Shown piece by piece: positions 52,007 through 60,690 of a DNA stretch of 64,000 nucleotides. The stretch spans positions 434,001 through 498,000 of the forward strand of contig CAVRXU010000005.1 of assembly GCA_963725155.1 (NCBI GenBank), in the 5' to 3' direction. Positions within the stretch are counted from its first letter, which is position 1. Each line of letters begins with the position of its first letter. The DNA comes from DATDAH01 sp963725155 (lineage in GTDB: Bacteria; Actinomycetota; Acidimicrobiia; Acidimicrobiales; DATDAH01). Under the pieces are notes generated by a model that was not told where the DNA came from, ran no database searches, and saw only the letters and a program-made list of their open reading frames with translations. The position numbers and the translations under genes are program-made.

Positions 52007-53099
52007 GGCCCGTGATCGTGGCACGGCCCTGGCCCTTCCTGTGGTCTGGGATGAGCGCCACCGCGGCCACGACGTGGGTGGTGGCATCTGGCTGGGGGTC
52101 GAGCTGGCCTCGGACGAGACGCCGGCCCGGGGTGATCACCTCCGGGATGCGATGGCGGCGGCCGGGGCCACGGTGCACGCCGCTACCGATCACGGCGACG
52201 GGCCCGTCCTGGCCGTCCACACGCCGGAGTACGTCGCCTTCCTGCGTCGAGCTCACGCCGACTGGCTGGCGGCCGGGCACCACCTCGACCCCGGCCAGCC
52301 CGACGTCGTGCCCTACGTCTTCTCGCTCCCGCAAGCGACCTCCGGCCGTCCGGCGCCGAGGGCGGCGGCGATCCGGGCGGAGGTGGGCCAGTTCGCCGTC
52401 GACACGATGACGCCGATCGGCGCCGGGACCCATGAGGCGGCCCGAGTGGCTGTCGACGTCGCCCTGACGGCCGCCGACCTCGTCCTGGCCGGGGCCCCGG
52501 CGGCCTACGCCGCCGTCCGGCCACCGGGCCACCACGTGGGCCCCGCCTTCTACGGCGGGTCCTGTCATCTGAACAACGCCGCCTGTGCCGCTCAGTACCT
52601 CGTCGGTCGGGCCGAAGCCAGGGTGGCGATCGTGGACATCGACGCCCATCACGGCAACGGCACCCAGGAGGTCTTCTGGGGCCGGAGCGACGTCTTCTTC
52701 GGCTCGGTCCACGTGGACCCGGGGGCGGGCTGGTTCCCCCACACGGCAGGCTTCGCCGACGAAGTCGGCGAAGGAGCAGGCGCGGGGGCGAACCGCAACC
52801 TGCCGTTGCCCCCCGGCTCGGGTGACGGTCCGTGGGGTGAGGCGGTGCGGGCGCTGGCGACCGCGGTGACCGACCACGGTGCCGAGGCCCTGGTGGTCAG
52901 CCTCGGCGTGGATGCCGCGGCGGCCGACCCCGAGAGCCCGCTGGAGGTCACCCGTCGAGGCTTCGCCGAGGCGGGCCGTAGCCTCGCCGCTCTGGGCCTC
53001 CCCACGGTGTTCGTGCAGGAGGGTGGCTACGACCTGGACACGCTCGGCGACCTCGTGCTCGCCGTGCTCGACGGCTTCGAGGAGGCCCGTGACTGCTGA
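52005..53099 (+). CDS. Histone deacetylase/acetylpolyamine amidohydrolase superfamily enzyme
   Basis: 364-residue arginase-deacetylase-fold zinc hydrolase. The paired-His motif RPPGHHVGP, VDIDAHHGNGTQ (zinc ligands Asp and His), SLGVDAAAADPESPL (third ligand Asp) and QEGGYDLDTLGD (catalytic Tyr) are in order. Bacterial homologues deacetylate acetylpolyamines or other acetylated amines, which fits the nearby amine-uptake genes. ATG 52005 overlaps the divergent start; GTG 52041 (VVWDERH) is a credible shorter start. SD-coupled to the S9 peptidase (11-bp overlap). Confidence 0.88.
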   Translation: MARDRGTALALPVVWDERHRGHDVGGGIWLGVELASDETPARGDHLRDAMAAAGATVHAATDHGDGPVLAVHTPEYVAFLRRAHADWLAAGHHLDPGQPDVVPYVFSLPQATSGRPAPRAAAIRAEVGQFAVDTMTPIGAGTHEAARVAVDVALTAADLVLAGAPAAYAAVRPPGHHVGPAFYGGSCHLNNAACAAQYLVGRAEARVAIVDIDAHHGNGTQEVFWGRSDVFFGSVHVDPGAGWFPHTAGFADEVGEGAGAGANRNLPLPPGSGDGPWGEAVRALATAVTDHGAEALVVSLGVDAAAADPESPLEVTRRGFAEAGRSLAALGLPTVFVQEGGYDLDTLGDLVLAVLDGFEEARDC

Positions 53100-54921
53100 C
53101 GCGATCTGGTTGGGGACCGAGGAGCGGGGTGGGCTGCCCATCCCGCCTCGAGTCGACACCATCCCGCCGCCGCATTGGCGGCTCGAGGCGGTGGCGGCCA
53201 CCGAGCGACCGCGGGATCCGATGGTCGGCCCCGACGGTCGGACCGCGGCCTTCCTCTGGGACCGGGACACCTCCGACGTGTGGACGATCGATGCCTTGAC
53301 CGGGGCCACCAACCGGCTGACGACGGGCCGGGCGCTGGCCCCCTGGTGGGAGGACACCCGGCCGGTTGTGTCACCCGACGGTGCGCTCGTCGCCTACGGC
53401 GACGGCGATCAGGTCTGGGTCGTCCCGGTGGCCGGCGGGCCGCCCCGGGCCGTCCTCGAAGGCAGCGAGCCGGTGTGGACACCGGACGGCCTGCTCCTGG
53501 TCGGCATCGAGCGAGACCGCTGCACCGTGCTGGCCCAGGTCGACGTCGACGATCCCTGGCCCGTCCCCGTGGCCTCGGGCGACGGCGACTGCTGGGGAGC
53601 CGATCCGTCGCCGGACGGCACCCGGGTGGCTTACGTCTTCTCGCCCCACGCCGATCGCAACCGGTCGGAGATCCACGTGGTGGACCTCGACTCGGGGGAC
53701 GACCGGGCGCTCACCGGCACACCGGAGCACCACGACCGAGGCGTGACCTGGTCTCCCGACGGCCTCACGTTGGCCTTCACCGCCGAACGCCCCGGCTGGC
53801 ACGAGATCCATCTCATCGGGCCCGACGGCACCGGCGAGCGTCAACTCACCGACGGGGGCCACAACTGGTTCGATCTGGCGTGGCACCCGGACGGGGACCG
53901 ACTCGTCGGGGTGCGGGACCGTCACGGCGTGACCGACCTCGTCGTGGTCGACGTCGAGGGGGGCGCCCTCGACGTGTTGGCCGAGGGAGGTTCGTGGAGC
54001 CGGCCGCAGTGGCTGGCCGACGGCCGCCTCCTCGCCGGCCACGAGTCCTTCGCGACCGCGCCCCGCCTCCAGGTGGTCGAGGCGGGTGGGGACGCCACCA
54101 CGGTCCTGGCCCCGACCCCGGCTGCGGTCGCCTCGGCCCCCCACGTCGTCCCGGAGCCGGTGACCTACCGGTCCTTCGACGGTCGCCCGATCCCCGGGTG
54201 GCTCTATCTGCCCGCCGACGCGTCGACCGACCGGCCGGTGCCCGCGGTGGTCAACCCGCACGGCGGTCCCACCGACCGGGACGGCGACGAGTGGTACGGC
54301 GTGGCCCAGTACTTCTGTGACAAGGGCTACGCGTGGTTCTTGCCCAACTTCCGGGGGAGCACGTCGTGGGGACGGGACCACGAGTACGCCAACCACGGCG
54401 ACTGGGGCGTCGGCGACACCAAGGACTGCCTGGCCGCCCATGACTTCCTGTCGGCCCACGACCTCGTGGACGGTGACCGCATCGCCATCTTCGGGGGCTC
54501 CTACGGCTCGTACATGGCGCTCTGCTCGGTCGTCGACGACCCCCAGCACCGCTATCGGGCGGCCCTGACCAAGTACGGGGACTGCGACATCTGGACCTCG
54601 TGGGCCCAAGGGGACCGGGCCGGCGTGCAGGACATGGAGCGCCAGATGCCCCATCCCCACCTCGACCGCCAGGCCTACGTCGACGGCTCGCCCATCCACC
54701 GCATCGACCAGCTGGAGGTGCCGATCCTGGTGGCCCACGGCCTGCAGGACGTGCGGGTCAACCCGGCCCAGGCCGAGGAACTGGTGGAGGCGCTGCGCCG
54801 TCTGGGCAAGACCTTCGAGTACGTCACCTATCCGAGTGAGGGCCACGGCTTCCTGAGCGCCGGCCCCCAGGTCGACTACTACCGACGGGTCGAGCGCTTC
54901 CTCGACTGGGTGCTGATGTGA
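53089..54921 (+). CDS. S9 family prolyl-oligopeptidase-type peptidase
   Basis: 610 residues: an N-terminal seven-bladed propeller (WD40-like repeats such as PDGRTAAFLW, PDGTRVAYVFS and PDGLTLAFTAE, about 40-340) and a C-terminal alpha/beta hydrolase. Ser471 in GGSYGSYM, Asp554 in GLQDVRVNP and His586 in EGHGF form the triad. No signal peptide, so it acts on small peptides inside the cell. GTG start within the end of the deacetylase gene, GGAGG upstream. Confidence 0.93.
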   Translation: MTADAIWLGTEERGGLPIPPRVDTIPPPHWRLEAVAATERPRDPMVGPDGRTAAFLWDRDTSDVWTIDALTGATNRLTTGRALAPWWEDTRPVVSPDGALVAYGDGDQVWVVPVAGGPPRAVLEGSEPVWTPDGLLLVGIERDRCTVLAQVDVDDPWPVPVASGDGDCWGADPSPDGTRVAYVFSPHADRNRSEIHVVDLDSGDDRALTGTPEHHDRGVTWSPDGLTLAFTAERPGWHEIHLIGPDGTGERQLTDGGHNWFDLAWHPDGDRLVGVRDRHGVTDLVVVDVEGGALDVLAEGGSWSRPQWLADGRLLAGHESFATAPRLQVVEAGGDATTVLAPTPAAVASAPHVVPEPVTYRSFDGRPIPGWLYLPADASTDRPVPAVVNPHGGPTDRDGDEWYGVAQYFCDKGYAWFLPNFRGSTSWGRDHEYANHGDWGVGDTKDCLAAHDFLSAHDLVDGDRIAIFGGSYGSYMALCSVVDDPQHRYRAALTKYGDCDIWTSWAQGDRAGVQDMERQMPHPHLDRQAYVDGSPIHRIDQLEVPILVAHGLQDVRVNPAQAEELVEALRRLGKTFEYVTYPSEGHGFLSAGPQVDYYRRVERFLDWVLM

Positions 54922-54985
54922 GCGCCGCGTGACGAAGCGGGGTGCTGCTGATGCGAGCGTCAGTAAGGGCGCCTATGGTCGTGCG

Positions 54986-56833
54986 ATGGGGCGAACATGG
55001 GGACGGATCGGGATCGTCACGCTGCTGGTCGGCGCGTTGCTGGGCATCGGCGCCGGAGGCGCAGGGGGCCAGGAGGGCGACGGATCGACCACCACGACGA
55101 GCGCGGCGCCGGGGACGACCGGCGCCGACGAGGAGGAGCTGACCCTCACCGTCGGGCTCACCCAGGAGATCGACTCCCCCAATGTGACCGTGGGCTACAC
55201 GGTCGCGGCGTACGAGGTCTGGAACCTCCAGTACGCCACGCTGACCGACAAGGCGGCGGACGACTTCGAGACCATCCCCGGCCTGGCCGAGTCCTGGGAG
55301 GCGTCCGACGACGGCCTCACCTACACCTACCACCTCCGCGAAGGCCTCGAGTGGTCCGACGGTGAGCCCCTCACCGCCGAGGACGTCGCCTACACGATCA
55401 ACCGGTCCCGGGACGAGGAGTGGTTCAACCACTTCGCCACGACCCAGAACCTCGACGCCACGGCCATCGACGACGTGACCCTCGAGATCACCTCGTCGGT
55501 GCCCGACCCCAAGCTGCCCACGATGGACGTGTACGTCGTCCCCAAGCACATCTACGAGGACATCTCCGCCGACGAGCTCGGGACCTACGAGGCGACCGAT
55601 GGCGTCGGCTCCGGCCCCTACACCCTGACCGAGCTGCGCCGGGGCCAGGACTGGACCATGGAGGCCAACCCCAGTTACTGGGGCGGGGAACCGACGATCG
55701 ACCGGGTCATCTTCCGCGTGTTCACCAACCCCGACGCCATGGTCGCCGCGCTGGAGCAGGGCGAGATCGACGCCGCCCACAACATCCCCTCGGGCAGCGT
55801 CGAGCGCCTCGAGGAGAACCCGGACATCGAGGTCGTGCAGGGCCAGCAGGGCGGCTTCGACGAGCTGTCCATGAACGCCGGCGCCGGTGGCATCGGTGAC
55901 GGGCACCCGGCGCTGGAGGACGTCAGGGTCCGTCAGGCCATCGCCCACGCCGTCGACAAGGAGACGATCGTCGCCCGGGCGTACAACGGCCTGGCCGAGC
56001 CGGCGGACGCCATGTCCCCGTCCCCGGACCGGACCTGGGTCCCCGAGATCGACGAGCCGTTCGACTTCGACCTCGACCAGGCGAATCAGATCCTCGACGA
56101 CGCCGGCTACGAGGACACCGACGGCAACGGTGTCCGGGAGATGCCCGGGGGGGGCGACGAGCTGACCTTCCGGTGGGGGGTGCGCACCGAGTCCGACGTC
56201 GCCCAGCCGATCTACGAGCTGATCAGCGGTTCGCTGGCCGAGATCGGCATCGAGACCGAGATCGAGACCTACAACGACACCCAGCTCGGCCCCGTCATCG
56301 GCCGGGGCGAGTGGGACCTGTTCGTGTGGGGCTGGACCCCGTTCGTCGACCCGGACCCGCAGCTCTCGTACTTCACGTGCGACCAGGTCTCCACCGACCC
56401 CGAGAACCCGCTCGACTACTACAACGACGCCAACTGGTGCAACGAGGACTACGACGCCCTCTACGAGGAGCAGAACCAGGAGCTGGACCACGAGCGCCGG
56501 GTCGAGATCGTGCACGAGATGCTGACGCTCTTCTACGACGAGGCCGCCTACTCGGTGCTGGCATACGCCCCCGATCTGCAGGCCTACCGCACGGACCGGT
56601 TCGAGGGTTGGCTGCACCAGCCCGCCGACATCGGGCCCGTGCTCTTCTCGAACACATCACCGACCTACGTCAACCTCCAGCCCGTGAGTGAGGACAGCGC
56701 GGCCGGAGGAGGCGACGACGGTGGCAGCAGCAACACCGGGCTGTTGGTCGCGGTGGGCCTGATCGCTCTGGTGGTGATCGGTGGCGGGGCCTTCGTCCTC
56801 GGCCGCCGAGGCAGCGCGGAGGACCGGGAGTAG
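54986..56833 (+). CDS. DppA/OppA-type peptide-binding protein with C-terminal membrane anchor
   Basis: 615-residue family 5 solute-binding protein: signal helix (about 5-35), Thr-rich linker, then the SBP_bac_5 core (GLAESWEASDDGLTYTYHLREGLEWSDGEPLTAEDV). It ends with a Gly/Ser linker and a transmembrane helix (GLLVAVGLIALVVIGGGAFVLGRR) plus a charged tail. I see no lipobox, so the C-terminal helix probably anchors it. The ATG at 54986 is supported by TATGGT ending exactly 6 bp upstream (leaderless type). First gene of a dppABCDF operon. Confidence 0.9.
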   Translation: MGRTWGRIGIVTLLVGALLGIGAGGAGGQEGDGSTTTTSAAPGTTGADEEELTLTVGLTQEIDSPNVTVGYTVAAYEVWNLQYATLTDKAADDFETIPGLAESWEASDDGLTYTYHLREGLEWSDGEPLTAEDVAYTINRSRDEEWFNHFATTQNLDATAIDDVTLEITSSVPDPKLPTMDVYVVPKHIYEDISADELGTYEATDGVGSGPYTLTELRRGQDWTMEANPSYWGGEPTIDRVIFRVFTNPDAMVAALEQGEIDAAHNIPSGSVERLEENPDIEVVQGQQGGFDELSMNAGAGGIGDGHPALEDVRVRQAIAHAVDKETIVARAYNGLAEPADAMSPSPDRTWVPEIDEPFDFDLDQANQILDDAGYEDTDGNGVREMPGGGDELTFRWGVRTESDVAQPIYELISGSLAEIGIETEIETYNDTQLGPVIGRGEWDLFVWGWTPFVDPDPQLSYFTCDQVSTDPENPLDYYNDANWCNEDYDALYEEQNQELDHERRVEIVHEMLTLFYDEAAYSVLAYAPDLQAYRTDRFEGWLHQPADIGPVLFSNTSPTYVNLQPVSEDSAAGGGDDGGSSNTGLLVAVGLIALVVIGGGAFVLGRRGSAEDRE

Positions 56834-56854
56834 GCGCAGGCGGGAGGCGGGACC

Positions 56855-57827
56855 ATGAGCGGCACGGTTCGTCGGGCGCAAGGTGCTCGGTGCCTTCGTC
56901 ACGCTCGTCTTCGTCATCGTCTTCAACTTCTTCCTCTTCCGGGTCGTCGAGAACGACCCGGTCGGGACCCTGGTCCGGGGCCGCAACCTGACCGAGGAGC
57001 AGCAGCAGCGCCTGTCCGAGGAGTTCGGTGTCGACCAGCCCCTGCCCGAACAGTTCCGGCGGTACGTCGTCGAGACCAGCCAGCTCAACTTCGGGCTCTC
57101 GTTCGAGACCCGGGAGCCCGTGTGGGACGTCATCCGGTCCAAGATCTGGCCCACGGTCTTCCTCGTCGGGATCTCGGCGGTGCTCTCGGCCGTGATCGGG
57201 ACCTGGCTCGGGATCAAGGCGGCCTGGAAGCGGGGCAGCTCCTTCGACTACGCCTCGACCACCTCCACCATGCTCCTGTACTCGATGCCGGACTTCTGGC
57301 TCGGGCTCCTCCTGCTGGTGCTGCTGGCCAACAAGCTGTCCTGGTTCCCGACGGGTGGGTTCACCGACGCGGGCAGCGACGCCACCGGCTTCGGTGCGCT
57401 GGCCGACCAGGCCCACCACATGTTCCTGCCCGGCCTGACCCTGACCCTGGCCTACATGGGGGAGTACGCCATCATCATGCGGTCGTCGCTGCTGGACACC
57501 ATGGGCGAGGACTACCTCGTCCTGGCCCGGGCCAAGGGCCTGCGGGACGCCCTGGTCCGCCGCCGTCACGCCGTGCCCAACGCCCTGCTGCCCCTCGTCA
57601 CGCTCGTGGCCATCAACTTCGGGTTCGTGTTGGGTGGGGCCATCGCCGTCGAGTCCATCTACTCCTGGCCCGGTCTCGGCCTGGCCACGTACCAGGCCAT
57701 CCGGGCGCCCGACCTGCCGATGCTGCAGGGCCTGTTCCTGGTGCTCAGTGCGGCGGTGATCCTGGCCAACCTGCTGGCTGACCTGCTCTACGCCTACCTC
57801 GACCCGCGCGTCCGGAGCGACCGGTGA
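56855..57827 (+). CDS. Peptide ABC permease DppB type (start frameshift)
   Basis: Permease, about 323 residues: FNFFLFRVVENDP, the YSMPDFWLGLLLL segment and EAA-type loop DTMGEDYLVLARAKGLRDALVRRRHAVPNALLPLVTLVA. The expected start (ATG 56855, GGGAGGCGGG upstream) reads MSGTVRR and then leaves the conserved frame. One surplus G in GGG at 56874-56876 explains it, giving MSGTVRRRKVLGAFV. If the base is real, translation would have to begin at an internal GTG (56883). Confidence 0.88.
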
Positions 57828-58741
57828 CGGCGACCGCGGTGCCCCTGTCGTCGCCCCGCCGCGTCGCCTGGGTGCGCCGGCGTCGGGCGCTGGCCAGGAC
57901 CTGGGCCCAGTACCGGTCCAGCAAGCCGGGCATGCTCGGGCTGGTCATCCTGCTGGTCTTCGTGGTCATGGCCCTGATCGCCCCGCTCATCTCCGACAGC
58001 GCGGGCCTGGTGGCCAGCAACACGGTCCAGAACGCGGCCTGGGCCTCGCCCGGCCAGTTCGGACCGCTGGGCACCGACCACCTCGGGCGCAGCGTGGCCG
58101 CCCAGTTCGTGTGGGGGGCCCGGATCAGCCTGTTCGTCGGGCTGACCGCCACGGTGCTGACCATGATCTTCGGCTCGCTGGTCGGGATCTTCGCCGGCTT
58201 CTTCGGCGGCCGGCCGGAGTCCCTGCTCATGCGCCTCACCGAGTGGTTCCTGGTGATCCCGTTCCTGCCCCTGGCGATCGTGCTCGCCGCCATCCTGGGT
58301 CCGTCCGTCCAGAACATCATCCTGGTGATCGCGGTCACGTCATGGCCCTCGACGGCCCGCCTCATCCGGGCCCAGGTGCTGACGGTCAAGCAGCGGCTCT
58401 ACGTCGACCGGTCCCGGGCCCTGGGCGCGGGCAACTGGCACCTCACCACCCGTCACATCCTGCCCAACGTGGCCCCCCTGATCCTGGCCAACACCACCCT
58501 CACGGTGCCCATCGTGATCCTGACCGAGACCACGCTGGCCTTCCTCGGCCTCGGCGACCCCGATCGGGCATCGTGGGGGCGGACCCTGGACGAGGCCTTC
58601 TCGGCCGGGGCGATCGGCCGCGACGCCTGGTGGTACTACCTGCCCGCCGGCCTCGGCATCGTCGCCGTCGTCCTGGCCTTCACCCTCTGCGGCCAAGCCC
58701 TGGAGGAGATCCTCAATCCGAGACTGCGGGACAAGAGCTGA
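57824..58741 (+). CDS. Peptide ABC permease DppC type
   Basis: 305 residues. N-terminal OppC-type helix (KPGMLGLVILLVFVVMALIAPLI), GTDHLGRSVAAQFVWGARISLFVG and EAA loop DRSRALGAGNWHLTTRHILPNVAPLILANTTL. GTG overlaps dppB by 4 bp, and the stop shares one base with the start of the ATPase gene. Confidence 0.93.
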   Translation: MTATAVPLSSPRRVAWVRRRRALARTWAQYRSSKPGMLGLVILLVFVVMALIAPLISDSAGLVASNTVQNAAWASPGQFGPLGTDHLGRSVAAQFVWGARISLFVGLTATVLTMIFGSLVGIFAGFFGGRPESLLMRLTEWFLVIPFLPLAIVLAAILGPSVQNIILVIAVTSWPSTARLIRAQVLTVKQRLYVDRSRALGAGNWHLTTRHILPNVAPLILANTTLTVPIVILTETTLAFLGLGDPDRASWGRTLDEAFSAGAIGRDAWWYYLPAGLGIVAVVLAFTLCGQALEEILNPRLRDKS

Positions 58742-59722
58742 TGGCACCGATCCTCGAGCTGCGCGACCTGCACGTCACCTACCGGACCGGAGTCGGGGGA
58801 GGTGCCCGCGGTGCGGGGCGTCGACCTCCAGCTCGAGGAGGGCGACACGCTGGGCCTGGCGGGCGAATCGGGTTGTGGCAAGTCCAGCCTCGGCGGCTCG
58901 CTGCTGCGCATCCTGCCCAAGAGCACCCAGGTCACGGGCCAGATCCTGCTCGACGGCGACGACGTGATGGCCATGAAGCCCGGACGGGTGCGGGCCGTCC
59001 GCTGGACGGAGATGGCCATCGTCTTCCAGGGCGCTCTCCACGCCCTCAACCCCGTCCAGCGGGTGGGGGACCAGATCGGCGAAGCCATCGAGCTGCACGA
59101 CGATCCGGGCTCGGCCGAGGTCAAGCGGCGGGTGGGGGCGTTGCTCGAGCAGGTCGGCCTCACCTCCCGCCGGGCCCGGGACTACCCCCACCAGATGTCC
59201 GGCGGGCAGCGCCAACGGGTGATGATCGCGATGGCCTTGGCGTGTGACCCGCGGGTGTTGATCGCCGACGAGCCGGTGACCGCCCTCGACGTCATGGTTC
59301 AGGCCCAGGTGCTGAACCTGCTGGCCGAGCTCCAGGCGGAGCGGCGCCTGACCATGATCTTCATCACCCACGACCTGTCGGTCCTGGCCTACGCCTGCCG
59401 CCGTCTCGCCGTGATGTACGCCGGGCGCATCGTCGAGGAGGGGCCCAGCGACCAGATCTTCGGGGCGCCCGTCCATCCCTACACCCGGGCCCTGGCCGCG
59501 GCCTTCCCGACGATCGGTGACGCGGCGGACCGCCATCGTCCGTCGGGCCTCGGCGGCGACCCGCCGAGCCCGGCCCGCCTGCCGTCGGGCTGCCCGTTCC
59601 ACCCCCGGTGTGCCGACGCCCGGCCCGACTGCGCGTCGACCGACGTGGAGCTGTGGGGTGCGGGCGAGGGCCGCCGGGCGGCGTGTGTCCTGGCCCCCGG
59701 GGCGCCGGCGGGTGTGCGATGA
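58741..59722 (+). CDS. Peptide ABC ATPase DppD type (one frameshift)
   Basis: About 326 residues after correction. Walker A GESGCGKSSLGG, signature MSGGQRQRVMIAMALA, Walker B VLIADEPVTALDVMVQ, switch His in FITHDLSVLAY, and a C-terminal cysteine-containing oligopeptide motif (GCPFHPRCADARPDC). The ATG at 58741 begins in frame (MAPILELRDLHVTYRTGVG), but the frame changes at the five-G run 58795-58799; four Gs would restore GEVPAVRGVDLQLEEGD. Confidence 0.9.
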
Positions 59723-60681
59723 GCGACGCCCTGCTCGAGCTCGAGGACCTGAGCGTCCGCTACGGCGACGCCCGGGCCTGCGACGGCGTCGATCTCGACA
59801 TCGCCCACGGGGAGGTCGTGGCCCTGGTCGGCGAGTCGGGCTGCGGCAAGACGACCCTGGCCCGCACGATCGTCGGCCTCGAACAGCCCTTCTCCGGTCA
59901 CGTCCGCTTCGAGGGGGAGGCCATCCCGATCGGCTCCCGCCGCTCGAAGGCCTACCGCCGGGCCGTGCAGATGGTGTTCCAGGACCCGACCGGTGCCCTG
60001 AACCCCCGCCAGACCATCTACGAGGCCGTGGCCGAGGGCATCCGCATCCAGGGCCTCCACGGCGCCGAGGAGGAACGGGTGGCCCAGGCCCTGTCCCAGT
60101 GCGGCATGCGCCCCCCCGGGGACTTCTTCCTGCGCTACCCCCACGAGGTCTCGGGCGGTCAGCGCCAGCGGGTGGTCATCGCCGGGGCCATGGCCCTGGA
60201 GCCCCGCCTGATCGTGGCCGACGAGCCGGTGTCGGCCCTCGACGCCTCGGTCCGGGGCGAGATCCTCGCCCTCATGTTGAACCTGGTCCAGGAGACCGGC
60301 ATCTCCATCCTGGCCATCACCCACGACCTCGGTCTGGCCTGGAACATCGCCGACCGCGTGGCGGTCATGTACCTCGGCCGCATCGTGGAGCTGGGGACCA
60401 CCGAGGAGGTCCTCGAGCACCCCCAGCACCCCTACACCAAGGCCCTGCTGTCGGTCGTCCCCGAGTCGAAGAAGCTGCGCCAGGAGATCCTCACCGGCGA
60501 ACCCCCGGACCCCAAGAACATCCCCGCCGGCTGTCGCTTCCGCCCCCGCTGCCCGTTGGTCCAGTCCGGCGAGGCCGAGCGCCTGGGGATCCTGTCCCGG
60601 TGCGAAGGCGACGATCCGGCCTTGCTGCCGCCCGGCGCCCCGCACCAGGCCGCCTGCCACGCCACCAACCGGGACGCCTGA
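59719..60681 (+). CDS. Peptide ABC ATPase DppF type
   Basis: 320 residues. Walker A GESGCGKTTLART, Q-loop FQDPTGALNPRQTI, signature VSGGQRQRVVIAGAMA, Walker B LIVADEPVSALDASVR, switch His in AITHDLGLAW, and C-terminal CRFRPRCPL. ATG overlaps dppD by 4 bp. Last gene of the peptide transporter operon; a convergent hydrolase gene ends 9 bp away. Confidence 0.94.
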   Translation: MSDALLELEDLSVRYGDARACDGVDLDIAHGEVVALVGESGCGKTTLARTIVGLEQPFSGHVRFEGEAIPIGSRRSKAYRRAVQMVFQDPTGALNPRQTIYEAVAEGIRIQGLHGAEEERVAQALSQCGMRPPGDFFLRYPHEVSGGQRQRVVIAGAMALEPRLIVADEPVSALDASVRGEILALMLNLVQETGISILAITHDLGLAWNIADRVAVMYLGRIVELGTTEEVLEHPQHPYTKALLSVVPESKKLRQEILTGEPPDPKNIPAGCRFRPRCPLVQSGEAERLGILSRCEGDDPALLPPGAPHQAACHATNRDA

Positions 60682-60690
60682 ACCGTTGGC

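Noticed and set aside
54955..54966. TCAGTA near the dppA promoter, a possible half operator
   Set aside because: There is no matching left arm; six bases alone are not evidence.
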